Assembly (NCBI GenBank): GCA_051453625.1
Contig: JBOZIK010000001.1
Span: 158,519,170-158,583,169 of the forward strand
DNA length: 64,000 nt
Source: Welwitschia mirabilis
Taxonomy: Eukaryota > Gnetophyta > Gnetopsida > Welwitschiales
Direction of reading: 5' to 3'
Below the pieces are notes generated by a model. It had not been told where the DNA came from, did no database searches, and saw only the letters and a list, made by a program, of their open reading frames with translations. Position numbers and translations under genes: made by a program. This document shows positions 49,543-61,073 of the stretch, one piece after another. Numbering within the stretch: position 1 is the first letter of the stretch; the number at the start of each line of letters is the position of its first letter.

Positions 49543-50807
49543 TGTTGTAATGTGAATTTGTAGAATCTTTAAGTCCTTAAGTAGATCCTATCAATTACAA
49601 ATACTTGTAAAAGAACGCATACTAGTATAGAGGGAAGCTAACCTGAATGTTATAATTTGTTAAAGACACTAGGATAAAAGTTATAGAATTAGTTTCAACA
49701 AATTATTTTTATTTTTGCTCCTTTGAGTAAACAAAAATAAGAAACAATGGAAATGCAATGCAAGATGGATGATAACGAAATGCTTATATATGAAATGAAA
49801 ATGCAATGAATCTAAGTAACGAATCTATTTGATTATTAATATTTCTATCACAAGGATCAACACTTATAACTTAAATCAAATAGGAAGAGCTATCACTTAT
49901 CCCTGACTAATATAAGCTATAAGATACATCAAATAGAATATGCAATGAAGGAAACTCAATATGAAATGAATGCAATGCAAGATCTAAACTAACAACATCA
50001 ACTTTAACAAAGGTTACCTTTATGATCTATATAAACCATGAATCTATCATAGAATTATAATCAACTTAAATTATAAAGGAGGTTTACATAATAGAAGTGA
50101 GAGAGTTCTTGTATTAATATTTAAAATGAATCAAGCACTTACTTATAAGGTAGCAATACCTCAATGAAAGATACTTAGCCTAACCCCAAAGAAGACTTCT
50201 CTCTGTAGCTATGGATAGATTTATTACCCTTGAATCTCCCATCAAAGAATTTTTGGTATAAAATATGAAATTAGAAGTGAATAAAATGGAAGTATTTTTA
50301 ATTTTACATTGAAGAATCTAGAAGAAAAACCATAATATTTAGAGAAGAAGCCCTACCAATCCACATGGGGTGCATGACCTCATTACAAAGATAATTCAAT
50401 TTATTCATATAAATTAGTTGTTATTCTAACTATTGTTTGAATGAATATGGGAATGATGCCCATAAATAGAAGATTACTTATTATTTTATAGTCCACAATC
50501 AGCCCCATAGTTTTAGTTCATGTTAGCATGAATGTTGTCCTAGCTGTCGTGTGATGACATAGGGGATGATAGGTTTATTATAGCTTCCAACTAAGAGAAA
50601 TCAATCTCCTTCATCATTTTCTTATTTTTTAAAGTTTAAAATGTTAGAATTTGCCTAGAGTACCTTCAAATATGCCTAGAATTTCATGTTATTATGATCA
50701 TTTCATTGGTTCTTCATAATAATCAGAATTCCATCTAAACTTATCTAAATGTCTTGCAAAAGTTCTTAAAATACCCCATCAAATACATATAATTTGACAA
50801 TGCAACG
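49543..50807 (-). repeat. Element A-prime 3' LTR
   Basis: 1,265 bp, matching 59,114-60,375 throughout (shared words atctttaagtccttaa, caaatacttgta and agctatcactta) and, more distantly, the LTRs of A (gtattttgagtactttt, caaattatatg). On the minus strand it begins cgttgcattg (TG decayed to cg) and ends tacaaca. Confidence 0.9.
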
Positions 50808-50846
50808 TAACCCTTCACTTATCCTTATAAGTCCCTAATAAAGTAA

Positions 50847-51630
50847 NNNNNNNNNNNNNNNNNNNNNNNNNNNNNNNNNNNNNNNNNNNNNNNNNNNNNN
50901 NNNNNNNNNNNNNNNNNNNNNNNNNNNNNNNNNNNNNNNNNNNNNNNNNNNNNNNNNNNNNNNNNNNNNNNNNNNNNNNNNNNNNNNNNNNNNNNNNNNN
51001 NNNNNNNNNNNNNNNNNNNNNNNNNNNNNNNNNNNNNNNNNNNNNNNNNNNNNNNNNNNNNNNNNNNNNNNNNNNNNNNNNNNNNNNNNNNNNNNNNNNN
51101 NNNNNNNNNNNNNNNNNNNNNNNNNNNNNNNNNNNNNNNNNNNNNNNNNNNNNNNNNNNNNNNNNNNNNNNNNNNNNNNNNNNNNNNNNNNNNNNNNNNN
51201 NNNNNNNNNNNNNNNNNNNNNNNNNNNNNNNNNNNNNNNNNNNNNNNNNNNNNNNNNNNNNNNNNNNNNNNNNNNNNNNNNNNNNNNNNNNNNNNNNNNN
51301 NNNNNNNNNNNNNNNNNNNNNNNNNNNNNNNNNNNNNNNNNNNNNNNNNNNNNNNNNNNNNNNNNNNNNNNNNNNNNNNNNNNNNNNNNNNNNNNNNNNN
51401 NNNNNNNNNNNNNNNNNNNNNNNNNNNNNNNNNNNNNNNNNNNNNNNNNNNNNNNNNNNNNNNNNNNNNNNNNNNNNNNNNNNNNNNNNNNNNNNNNNNN
51501 NNNNNNNNNNNNNNNNNNNNNNNNNNNNNNNNNNNNNNNNNNNNNNNNNNNNNNNNNNNNNNNNNNNNNNNNNNNNNNNNNNNNNNNNNNNNNNNNNNNN
51601 NNNNNNNNNNNNNNNNNNNNNNNNNNNNNN
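50847..51630. other. Assembly gap (784 N) in element A-prime tail
   Basis: Lies between the A-prime spacer and its 3' LTR, where the accessory frame of A would be. 784 bp is too short for the corresponding A segment (about 2.5 kb). Confidence 0.95.
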
Positions 51631-52073
51631 CTACAAGATGTGTGATAATGCTATCATTCTGACTATTATCCAAATGACTATGTGGCTGACATACTCGACA
51701 AATTAGAATCCTATGTATAAGGCACTTATTGTTGCTTCCTAAACAAATGACTATGTGCCTTATTATTACTTCCTAAACAATATTCATAAGTATGTCATGT
51801 GGAAGTGTTGTATGCACAATGAGCCTAGAAAACAAGCAATGCCTCTGATAATACTAGAGACATCACTAATTTCATAGCCTTTAAGAGATAATTATTTTTA
51901 TGATGAGGGGAGTACAACCACTATTAGAGGAGTAAGAAATCATAAAGAATGAATAAATGACCCCCTAGTGAAGTATCTACAGCTATCATATCATACTGCT
52001 AAAGGCCCCTCTTGAGAAAATTTGCCTTAGTGCACTTATGATCAGACATCATGGTTTATTTTAGATTTAAAAA

Positions 52074-52078
<5 letters not shown>

Positions 52079-52136
<58 letters not shown>

Positions 52137-52160
52137 NNNNNNNNNNACACACACACACAT
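52079..52160 (+). repeat. Compound microsatellite (CT)n / (AC)n around a gap
   Basis: About 29 CT units at 52,079-52,136, ten N, then about seven AC units at 52,147-52,160. The gap is probably a collapsed or unreadable part of the microsatellite. It lies in the non-coding tail of A-prime and is absent from element A. Confidence 0.95.
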
Positions 52161-52489
52161 ATCAAGTGAAGGATTGCATATGACCAAGTACTTGTAAAGA
52201 TAAGGATGAAGAAATGAGATGAGAAATAAGTGATAACATGCCTATGCAACTAAAGATTCACACTATTGAGAGAGAATCAAGAATCAATGCATCTTTCTTT
52301 ATAATACAGTTCTAGATGTATGAATGTATTAATATTGGATAAATCCAATCTTATCAAAGATTACTAATCATGGTAAATTTATAAGTAATACATAAGTCAA
52401 GTTAAAGATTTTCAATGATAGCATGATGTCTACCCAAAAAATCGAGTAAGGAAGAATTTATATAATACTAGAAGAAAAGTCCTCCTTAT

Positions 52490-53660
52490 TAAGAGGGGCT
52501 TCTAGGACAAGTACTTCTATCATGTTTAAGGTTTGATTAGTAGATGATTCATAGATTCTCAACCTTTGTCCATTAACTTTTTGAATTTTCCAAGTGTTTG
52601 AATTGAAGATTTCAATTAAGCCACTAAGATGTACTTTTTTTTATAAGATAAGGATCTAACCATTGAGAGGTTAACTTCTTGTCTAAAAGATGCACTTGGG
52701 TATTATATAAAAGGACTAGTTTACCTGGTTTAAATTACTTATGGATTATCTTTTTATCATATTTGAACTTGACTTGGGCTTTATGAATGAGTTAATGATG
52801 TATATAATAGGTATGTTTTTAATATAAATGATCAAGTTGGGCTAATCAAGTTTTAATATTTTCATCTAAGTTTACAAGATTAAGTTAATGTGTGGATTGA
52901 TAGGAGTTATAACAAACATCATCCGCAAAATAAAAACCTTTCTATACACAAGTTCATAAGGTAAAAAGCTAAGAGAGTTTTGCCAAGTAGTAAGGTAAGC
53001 CCATAAAACATTACTAAGCTTATAAGCCTAAGTTTTTTAATTGACACAGACTAGTTTTTAGAACATCTACTTAATTTCCATTTTAGCATTTTTAGGTTGG
53101 CCATTAGTTTATAAATATGATAAGAACATGCAATTATATATTTAATTTTAATGGATAAAAGAAGTTACTGAAAACAATAATTGATAAAATAAGTTTCTTC
53201 ATCACTAATGATGATTCTAGGAAAACCAAAATGTTAAAAGATATGAGTTTGGACAAAATTATAATCAATTCAAGCATCATTTTTTGTAATAGTAATAGCT
53301 TTGATGCACTTGATAACATAATTAATAATCACTAAGATGTAGTTTTGATCATGAGAAGGTGGCTTTATAATACCTATAAAGTTAATTCCCTAATAGTCAA
53401 AAGGTTTATATTCAAGCATAGATTTAAGAGGTATATCTTAAGAGTGAGTTAGGCCACTGTAACATTGAAGAGTATTACAACTTCTAGTAAAGTCAAAAGA
53501 ATCCTTGAAAAGAATAGGCCTATAGAAACGAAAATGAAGAGTTTTCATTACAATCTTTTAGCCACTAAAATGTCACCCAGATACCCCACTCTAGAAAAGA
53601 TTAAGGATATCTAGCTTTTTCCATTTAGGCACACATTTATGCATGATTTAGTCTTTACAT
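52490..53660 (-). pseudogene. Element A-prime integrase
   Basis: Collinear with the A integrase: a core region near 53,130-53,320 (frame 53,134-53,319 is an off-frame view), NREIKK-like and LVYG-like words near 52,950-53,060, and the C-terminal end MIEVLVLEAPLNKEDF-like near 52,460-52,520, the counterpart of EAPLNGEEF in A. Much less readable than in A because of shifts. Its role is integration of the cDNA. Confidence 0.75.
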
Positions 53661-53999
53661 CAATGATAAAGATGGAGTTCATTTGACTCATAATCATCAA
53701 TCCCATGGAGAAAAGATTTTTATTAGTTATGATTCCTATGCTAAGTTGTTTTCATGATAAGAAGATATTTTATAATGTTAGTGTACTAAGGAGTAGGATG
53801 GGTAGAGGAAATGGCATAGAGTTGTTTAATAACAAATATTTGTTCATCAAGAAAGGAATCATTGATTAAAAGATCATCAAGATAATAAAGAGTAGAGACA
53901 AGCGATATACAATACTATTATGTTTACTGTCCTTATTGATGATGGTAATATTGAATTCTTACATTAGAATAATCCATTTAATAAGTCTGGTATCAGAAT

Positions 54000-54260
54000 C
54001 TTTCTTGGTCATAAGATAACATATAGCTGCATGATCCATGTAAAAATTGGTATGGAAGCTAAGAAGATAGTATCTAAGATGACAAAAGCAAAAGATAATG
54101 ACAAGCATTTTTTTTTAATGGTAGTATAGTTCGATTGGGCCTTAGATAAAGTTTTACTAAGATAAGATATGGCTTTAAAGATCATGTTTACATTTTTAAC
54201 CAAAAACCCCATCCATAGTAATTTTACTAGTGTCACATATAAGTTCAAAATATTTAGTCC
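54000..54260 (-). pseudogene. Element A-prime RNase H
   Basis: The open frame 54,009-54,248 contains YLSKTLSKAQSNYTTIKKK, matching SKTLSKA and LNYTTIEKE of element A. Here the Gln codon that became a stop in A is kept (SKAQ), direct evidence that the A stop arose from Gln. Confidence 0.85.
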
Positions 54261-54356
54261 AATTGGGATTGTTATAATAGTTTTATAAGAAATTTGATCC
54301 TTAAGTATTTTAAAAGCAAGTTGACATGAGTTATTCTAATCAAATTTAGCTTCTTT

Positions 54357-55140
54357 TTTAAGTAATAAGTGAAAGGCTTGTAAAGCTTAACATAATATTA
54401 AATAAAATGGTTATAGAAACTAGTATGATCAAGGAAAGTCTAACTTGTTTGATATTAGTTACAAGGTTAAGGTTTTTAATGATACTAACTTTTACAAGGA
54501 TTATTCTAATTTTATTACAAGAAATATTGTGACCTAAAACAATCCCATTGTTCATAAGAAAAAAAACTCTTTTCCTAACTCAAATGCAAGCCACTTTCTA
54601 TACATCTATCCAAGACTTTCTCTAAAATTTTCATGATTTATTCAAAAGTTTTATCAAAAATTGAGAGGTCATCTATAAATATTTCAATAGATTCATTTAT
54701 CATATTAGAAAAGATACCCATCATTGCTCATTAAAATGTTTCAGGAGCACTATAAAGTTCAAAAGGTATTCATCTAAAGGAAAATATTCTAAAGGAAGAA
54801 GTAAAAGTTATTTGACTTGGTTCTTAGTAGCTATGCAAACCTGACTGTAACCACTATACCCATTGAAAAAATAGTAGTAGGAATGTCCTTGGATTTTATC
54901 AAGTACTTGATCAAGAAATGATAAGGAATAATGATCCTTCTTAGCAACCTCATTAAGTTTTCTAAATTCAATTCCCATTCTCCATTTTTCATCCTTTTTA
55001 AAAACTACCGTCAAGGGGCTAACCCACTCACTATCAGATATAGCATAGATAATCCGAGCATCCATAAGTTTAATAATTTTATTTTTAACTAGTTGTTTAT
55101 GGGCTAGGTTAAGCCTTTATTAAGTTTGCCTAACTATTTT
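54357..55140 (-). pseudogene. Element A-prime reverse transcriptase
   Basis: The best-preserved coding segment here. Frame 54,808-55,065 is open for 85 codons with RIIYAISDSEWVSPLTVVFK, KWRMGIEFRKLN, KDHYSLSFLDQVLDKIQGH and FFNGYSGYSQVCIATKNQ. At the five places where A has stops, this copy keeps Trp or Gln (KWRM, LDQV, IQGH, YSQV, KNQV). The catalytic region near 54,660-54,700 reads FIDDLSIF-like on the minus strand but lies beyond a shift. One changed residue: IEF instead of IDF. Confidence 0.9.
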
Positions 55141-56030
55141 AGCGTTATCTTCAAGATAGATTTTGTGTTGATATATGGAAGGGGGAATTGTAGCTAAATC
55201 CTTATGGGTCTAAATAAAAGCATTTTCCTTAAAACTTAAAAGGGAGGTTAAGGTCACTTATCACTAAAGGTTTCTTTAGATTGTTAAACAGAAAAATGTA
55301 TTTTGAACTGTTTGATAATTCTTTTAGTTCTAAGTTGTCATCTTCGATTTTTGTTACTGAATTGCTATTATTGACTATTATTCCAGACTATTGTCTACAT
55401 AACTAAAGTGGACAACACCTCTAGAAAAGGTTTTCCATTGAGTTTACATGTTGGACTTCTTCCTAGTTTAAAACTTCCTCATCCTCATGATTAAAACAGT
55501 GTATTTTAATTGGGTTATCATACAAAGTTCACTCATGTAACATTATAAATCTTTCCTTAATTGAACAATGCTGAAAAAAAAAGTTAGTTTAAGTTCCTAT
55601 TTTAAGTTCAACTAATATCCTATTTCTTTTTCAATAGCATCAAAAATTATAATAGTAAACTTCTTATTGCCATAATGATAAACTTCTTATTATGTATGTA
55701 ACATTCCATCATTCTAGTTCATGTGTCGATGATACAGTGGGAAGTTGCAGAAAAGGCGCTTTCTAAGAATACTAAATAATCTCCATCATGTTCTACTTCA
55801 ATAAGAACCATATCTATGAAGCAAAGGCTTATTTTATTTGGATAACTAAGTCTTTCATGATCCCTAAGGTTTTCTTGATTGAAGTATTAAGTAAAGAGGC
55901 ATAATGTTTACACATGTTCCTATTTTAATCAAGGCTTTTCTAATTCTTTTATTTTCTTTTAAAGTAACACTCATAGTTGTTGCCCAAGGGTCTTTGAATT
56001 TTGGGCAATTTTTCATGACTAAGTTGGAGA
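55141..56030 (-). pseudogene. Element A-prime aspartic protease
   Basis: Near 55,890-55,935 the active-site region reads ALIKIGTCVNIMPL, aligned with IDIGASVNIM of A. The catalytic Asp is Lys and Ala-Ser is Thr-Cys, so it is inactive. The partner motif near 55,740-55,790 reads FLESAFSATSHCIID (family: LGRPFLATARAxID). Continues into the reverse transcriptase near 55,140. Confidence 0.75.
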
Positions 56031-56040
56031 TAGATTGAGC

Positions 56041-56629
56041 AAGGAAGACCTTACTAGGAATGATATATTTTTGTTTTATTCTAACTCAATCCTTAACTTA
56101 ACATACTTAGGATTTTTTTGCAAGAGTTTCCAAAAAGATAAGTTAATGTTTACCTTTTGCATCAAGGATTTCAATTGCTCATCATATGTAGGATTTCTGT
56201 TTAAGATATCAAGCCAAGACGTATATGGTTTCTTCCCTTTGTTTTCTTGTGAAGAATTTTCATGATAGGCTTATGATTTAAAATTAAAAAGAAGTTATAT
56301 CTGTCTAAAATTTCTACATCATCTTATTTATTATTTTTTCCATTGTTTTTGAAAGTTAAATCCTCATGGATAGGAGGTGGTGTATCATTTCCACTTTTAG
56401 TTACTACCTTTAATTTTTTCTTAACTTCATTTGGGTGGCATAAAGGTTTAGATACAAAAGATCTTTATGATTATTGATTAGTTAATATTATTTATTAAAA
56501 CACATTTACTTATTTTTCAATATTATTATTGGTCTTTTTTTTATATCTTTTTGAATTCTTCTATTAAATCTCTAAGTGGATCACTTTGATTTGGTTATAG
56601 GTTTCAAGTACTTGGTTAAAAATTTGAAT
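56041..56629 (-). repeat. Gag-pol linker of A-prime, downstream copy of a tandem duplication
   Basis: About 590 bp that match 56,730-57,310 in the same orientation (shared words ccttactaggaatg, catacttaggattt, tatatggtttcttccctttg). On the minus strand it codes for NEVKKKLKVVTKSGND, the linker with the RSG-type motif. The two copies differ at perhaps 15-20% of positions, more than expected of alleles. Confidence 0.8.
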
Positions 56630-56729
56630 NNNNNNNNNNNNNNNNNNNNNNNNNNNNNNNNNNNNNNNNNNNNNNNNNNNNNNNNNNNNNNNNNNNNNNN
56701 NNNNNNNNNNNNNNNNNNNNNNNNNNNNN
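56630..56729. other. Assembly gap (100 N) between duplicated segments
   Basis: Exactly 100 N, the usual placeholder for a gap of unknown size. Confidence 0.97.
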
Positions 56730-57310
56730 AAGAAAAACCTTACTAGGAATGGTGTGTTTTTTATTTTTTTCTAATTAGGTCTTTCCACAACTCAGCATAC
56801 TTAGGATTTTCTTGCAAGAGTTTTGAAAAAGGTAAGTTGATGTTCACCTCTTGCATCAAAACTTTCAAGTGTTCATCATAGGTAGGATTCATGTTTAATC
56901 TATCAATCCAAGTAATATATGGTTTCTTCCCTTTGTTTTCCTGTAAAGAATTTTTTATGGTAATATTATCATTTAAAATTAAAGGGAAGTTATATGTGTT
57001 TAAAATTTCTGCATCATCTCTTCCTTATTTTTCCCATTATTTTTAGAAGTTGAAGCCTCATTAATAGGAGGTGCTGTATCATTTCTACTTCTAATCACTA
57101 CCTTCAAATATTTCTTAACTTCATTTGGGTTGGGTAAAGTTTGAGATGTAAGAGACCCTTGTGTTCATTGATAGGCTAACATTATTTATTGAATCACATT
57201 CACTAAGTTTTCGATATTATTATTGGTCTTTTCTTTCATTTTTTTCAATTCATCTATTGAATCTCTAAGTGAATTTTTCTATTTTGGTTGAAGGATTGAG
57301 GTGCTTGGTT
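56730..57310 (-). repeat. Gag-pol linker of A-prime, upstream copy of a tandem duplication
   Basis: Counterpart of 56,041-56,629. The minus strand codes for NEVKKYLKVVIRSRND and KNNGKNKEE. Either copy alone would give the gene order seen in element A. Confidence 0.8.
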
Positions 57311-57319
57311 AACAATTGG

Positions 57320-58300
57320 AGTAATTTGGTTTGAAGTTTGAATTCCTAAATCTATTCTTAAAAGATTTCTAATTCGATTATCCACTCAATCTTTGTTGAA
57401 ATTGTGGTTGGCTTTTAAAGTTGAAAGTCCTTTAATTAAATGCACACACTTCCTCAAACATCCTTTCTTTACAAGTTGGCAATAAAAAGCATTCTTTAGT
57501 TGCATTAGAGTTGTCTTTACATATATCATATGTTGAAGTTGTGTTCTCCTCTTTTACTACCTTTGCATAAACTATCATTTGAGTGTACTTCTTTAAAGTG
57601 GTAATGAAATCCTTAATCATATTAATGGAATCATCTTTGTCTTTTTCTTTATCATGTTTTACTTCCTTTAAATCTTTTATGATTTGGCCTATGATTCAAT
57701 TTTATTTATAAGTTGATTTTGATCAAGTTTGACTTATTTCAACTAGATCTTCTCACAAATTTTATGCATCATCTAAAGTTAAATTTATTAAGTTTTCATC
57801 ACAAGAAAAATCTATAGGTTATTTTATTTTACTAGTTAATCCATTATAAAAATAATCTATCAACTCTTCTTACAAAATTTATCAATAGTATTGAAGTGAA
57901 TAACTATGATAAATTACTCATACATTATGGCATAATATTCTTAAGGTCATTATTAAAATTTGATAGCCTACTTCCTTCTTTTTCTCATAGTAGTTTTACT
58001 TAAAAATATTTTAATAAAAACTTTTTATACTTGACTTCATAATTTAAGACTCTTGTGTGGAATGGTTTTAAGCTAAAGTTTTGCTTTTTATTTAAGTATG
58101 ATAGGAAAGATAATCATATAAGTATAACTAATAATACATTTCTTCCCATTTCTTGAGATAAGCACAAGTTTTCAATATCAGCTAGATGTTGGAAAGGGTC
58201 CTCTTCAAGTTCTTTTGAAAATGTTAAATATGAACTTAAGTTTCTGAATTCTACATCATCATTAGAAGTTAAATTGAAAAAATTTTAGATTTCACATTTC
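57320..58300 (-). pseudogene. Element A-prime gag
   Basis: Right to left: DVEFRNLSSYLTFSKELEED then PFQHLADIENLCLSQEMG near 58,150-58,260, matching ELRNLSAYS and DPFQHIANIK of A. A decayed middle follows. The open frame 57,432-57,620 contains TYDICKDNSNATKEC, the zinc knuckle in which the first Cys is Tyr and the His is Asn (intact in A), then an Asn/Phe-rich tail. It would have bound and packaged element RNA. Confidence 0.85.
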
Positions 58301-59092
58301 TTATTAGCAATTAAATCTTTATAATAGCATTTGCATTTAAAGTAAAAGTTCCTACCATGATTTGTGTATTAGATGAAGCTACTTGTTTTTGTTTTTGCAT
58401 TAATTTTAATGTAGACAAAAAATAACTAACATGATCTGCTTCTATGCTATTATTTTCATACTTTTATTCTATAAAATTTGATTATGAAATAATAAAAGCA
58501 AGAAAATCTTCTTCTTTAACTCTTAGAATTTATGTACTTGGGGTGTGCATACCTAGATTTTACTCAAAGTTAAATAATCCTTCTTTAATGTTTTCCTTAA
58601 TCAAGTTTTATTTTCTCTTATATTTCATCTTTTTACTGAAATTCACCATATTCCTATATACTTAGATAAAAACTATAATAACCATCATCTTGTCCATGAT
58701 TCAGATGATATAATAAATAACTAGTAGACATATGTTCTAGAAAAATAGGACTACGAAAAAGAAAATAGAAATAGAAGTAAACCTATTAATAGTCATCTGC
58801 CCAGTCATTTGGATGATAGAGAGGATAATGTACTCTTCATGATACTACTAAAAATTAAAACTTTATTACCAAAATTCATAAGAAAGACATAAAATATTGA
58901 CTATTATCCACCTAGTCATGAAAACCACAGAGAGGATAACAAGGCTTATTAACACTACTAAAATAAAAATTGGGAAAAAATAAACTCTACAAAATCTAGA
59001 ATAGAAATACCATACTATTTCAAATAAATAACTTAACTCAAAATCTAATATAGTTATTTGGATAGAGAAGACCCTCTATCTCCTTATGACCT

Positions 59093-59110
59093 TTCCCAGC
59101 AATAGCACCA
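59093..59110 (-). other. Element A-prime primer-binding site (tRNA-Asp type)
   Basis: Plus strand ttcccagcaatagcacca against the plant tRNA-Asp 3' end tccccggcaacggcgcca: five differences, all transitions of the C-to-T or G-to-A kind. It lies 3 bp from the LTR. Confidence 0.88.
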
Positions 59111-59113
59111 AAA

Positions 59114-60375
59114 TTTTGTGGTGTAAATTTATACAATCTTTAAGTCCTTAAATAGATCCTATTAATTACAAATACTTGTAGAAAAATACAAATTAGTATA
59201 GATAGGAGTTAACTCAAATGTTGTAAATCATTAAAGGAACTAGGTTAGAAGTTAAAGACTTGATTTCAATAAAATATTTTTAGTATTTTTTCTTTGAGTA
59301 AATAAAAATAAGAAAAAAATGCAAATTCAATGCAAGATGAATGATGATGAAATGCTTATGGATGAAATGTAAACACAATAAATCCAAGTAAGGAATCCAT
59401 TTAACTACTAATCTTTTTGTTACAAGGATTACTTCTTATAATTTAGATTAATTAAGAAGAGCTATCACTTACCCTAATCAAAATAAGCTATAAGATATTC
59501 AAATATATTATGCAATGATGAAAATGTAATATGAAATGAATGTAATGCAAGATCTAAACTAACAATGTCAACCTTGATAAAGGTTACCCTTATGATCTAG
59601 ATAAACTATAAAGCTATCACAAAATCATAATCAACTTAAACCATAAAGTAGGTTTACATAATAAAAGTAAAAGAGTTCTTTTATTAATCTTTAAAATGAA
59701 TCAAGCACATACTTACAAAGTAGTAGCACCTCAATAGAGGATACTCAGCCTAACACTAAGGATGACTTATCTTTGTAGCTATGGTTGAATCTCTTACCCT
59801 TAAATCTTCCATCACAAGACTTTCGACTATGATAGATGAAATTAAGAGTGAGGAAAAGCAAGGTATTTATAGTTTCACATTGAATATTCCAGAAGAAAAA
59901 CCCTAGAAATCAGAGAATAAATGATAGAAACCCACATGGAATGGATGATCCCATTACAAAGATAATTCAATTTGTTCATTTAAAATAGTTTCCATCCTAA
60001 CTATTGTCTAGATGATTATGGGAACAACACCAAAAATAGAAGATAACTCATTAGTTTTCAACCCACAGTTAACCTCATAGTTTTATTCCATGTCAGCATT
60101 AGTATCATCCTGACTATCGTTTGGACAATGTATGGGACATTAGATTTCTCATAGCTTTCAGCTAAGAGAAATCAGTCTCTTACATCATTGTCTTCTCAAA
60201 AGTGCTAAGCATTAGGATTTTCCTAGAGTACCTTCAAATATGTTCAAAATTGCATGTTTTCATGATCATCTCATTAATTCTCTATAATCATTAGAATTCC
60301 ATCTAAACCTATCTAAATATCTTAGAAAAGTACTCAAAATACCCCATCAAATACATATAATTTGACATCGTAGTA
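59114..60375 (-). repeat. Element A-prime 5' LTR
   Basis: 1,262 bp, the partner of 49,543-50,807 with only small indels. It contains attgtctagatgattatgg near 60,000 and ctatcgtttggacaatg near 60,113, copies of a motif that recurs in family A. Confidence 0.9.
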
Positions 60376-60380
60376 GTCAT

Positions 60381-60960
60381 TCAATCTAAATTTTTAGTTC
60401 TTTTATTTGTATAAGAGAAATTCTATATAGTGCCTTATAAGTTGGTTTAGTTTCTAGAATTAATTTAATGAAAAATTCAACTTTCTAAAGTGGTGGTATT
60501 CCTAGTAATTCTATTGTAAATATATCAAGATATTATTAGACTATTGGTATATTATTTATAAACTTTTTTTTTCTTTTAAGCTATTTAGTTTTATATATAT
60601 CATATAAACTAGTGATTTCCTCTTAATTTTTCTTTTTATATTCTTTACATTAATTATATTCTTAATTTTTAGTGTGTAATGACCTTGAAATATTATTCTT
60701 TGATTATGATTTAGCATTTCTACTTGATACTTTGCATGATTTATAACTTCTCTATTTTGCATTAACTAGTTTACGCCCAAAAATATATCATATTTTTTTA
60801 AGTTAATAATAATTAGTTATATCTAAAATTCTTCTCCACTTATGAATAAAGTACAATTTTGGACTTATTCATTACCTTAGACATGGATCCATTTGCTAGC
60901 TCTATGCATTACTTAATTGGAAAATAATATAATTTTTCTCTTATAATAATCCTAAGAGAT
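60381..60960 (-). pseudogene. Element D protease end and reverse-transcriptase start
   Basis: Right to left: LANGSMSKVM and a YDIFLGVN word near 60,780-60,900 (family: xLANGxx, FDVILGMDWL), the C-terminal half of the protease. Then ELLGIPPL-KVEFFIKLILE, TKPTYKALYRISLIQIKELK at 60,395-60,510, which matches the chromovirus linker leading into reverse transcriptase (family: ELPGLPPxREVEFxIDL, PYRMxPxELxELKxQL). The frame is cut at 60,375 by A-prime and resumes at 49,542. Confidence 0.88.
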
Positions 60961-61073
60961 ATAAAGTAATGTTTATAAAATAATTCCTTCTTTATTAGTA
61001 AGTAAACCCTTACCTTCTATGATAGGTCTCTGAAATTACACCACTTCATTATCTACTATTACTCAAAATCATC

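Larger units (their letters stand above)
49543..60375 (-). mobile_element. Element A-prime: second OTA family-A element, inside element D
   Basis: About 10.8 kb with LTRs at both ends, a tRNA-Asp primer site and the same gene order as element A, in opposite orientation. It splits the reverse transcriptase of D between the ELKI stretch on the right and NFIYPSVSPW on the left. Flanks are gttct (49,538-49,542) and gtcat (60,376-60,380), a likely decayed 5-bp duplication. Its LTRs look less diverged than those of A (roughly a sixth of positions by eye), and it has longer open stretches, so it is probably younger. It has an internal 0.6-kb duplication at 56-57.3 kb and little room for the accessory frame. 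Confidence 0.88.

Noticed and set aside
52067-52249. Arg/Glu repeat protein on the minus strand
   Set aside because: It is the translation of a CT microsatellite and a gap.
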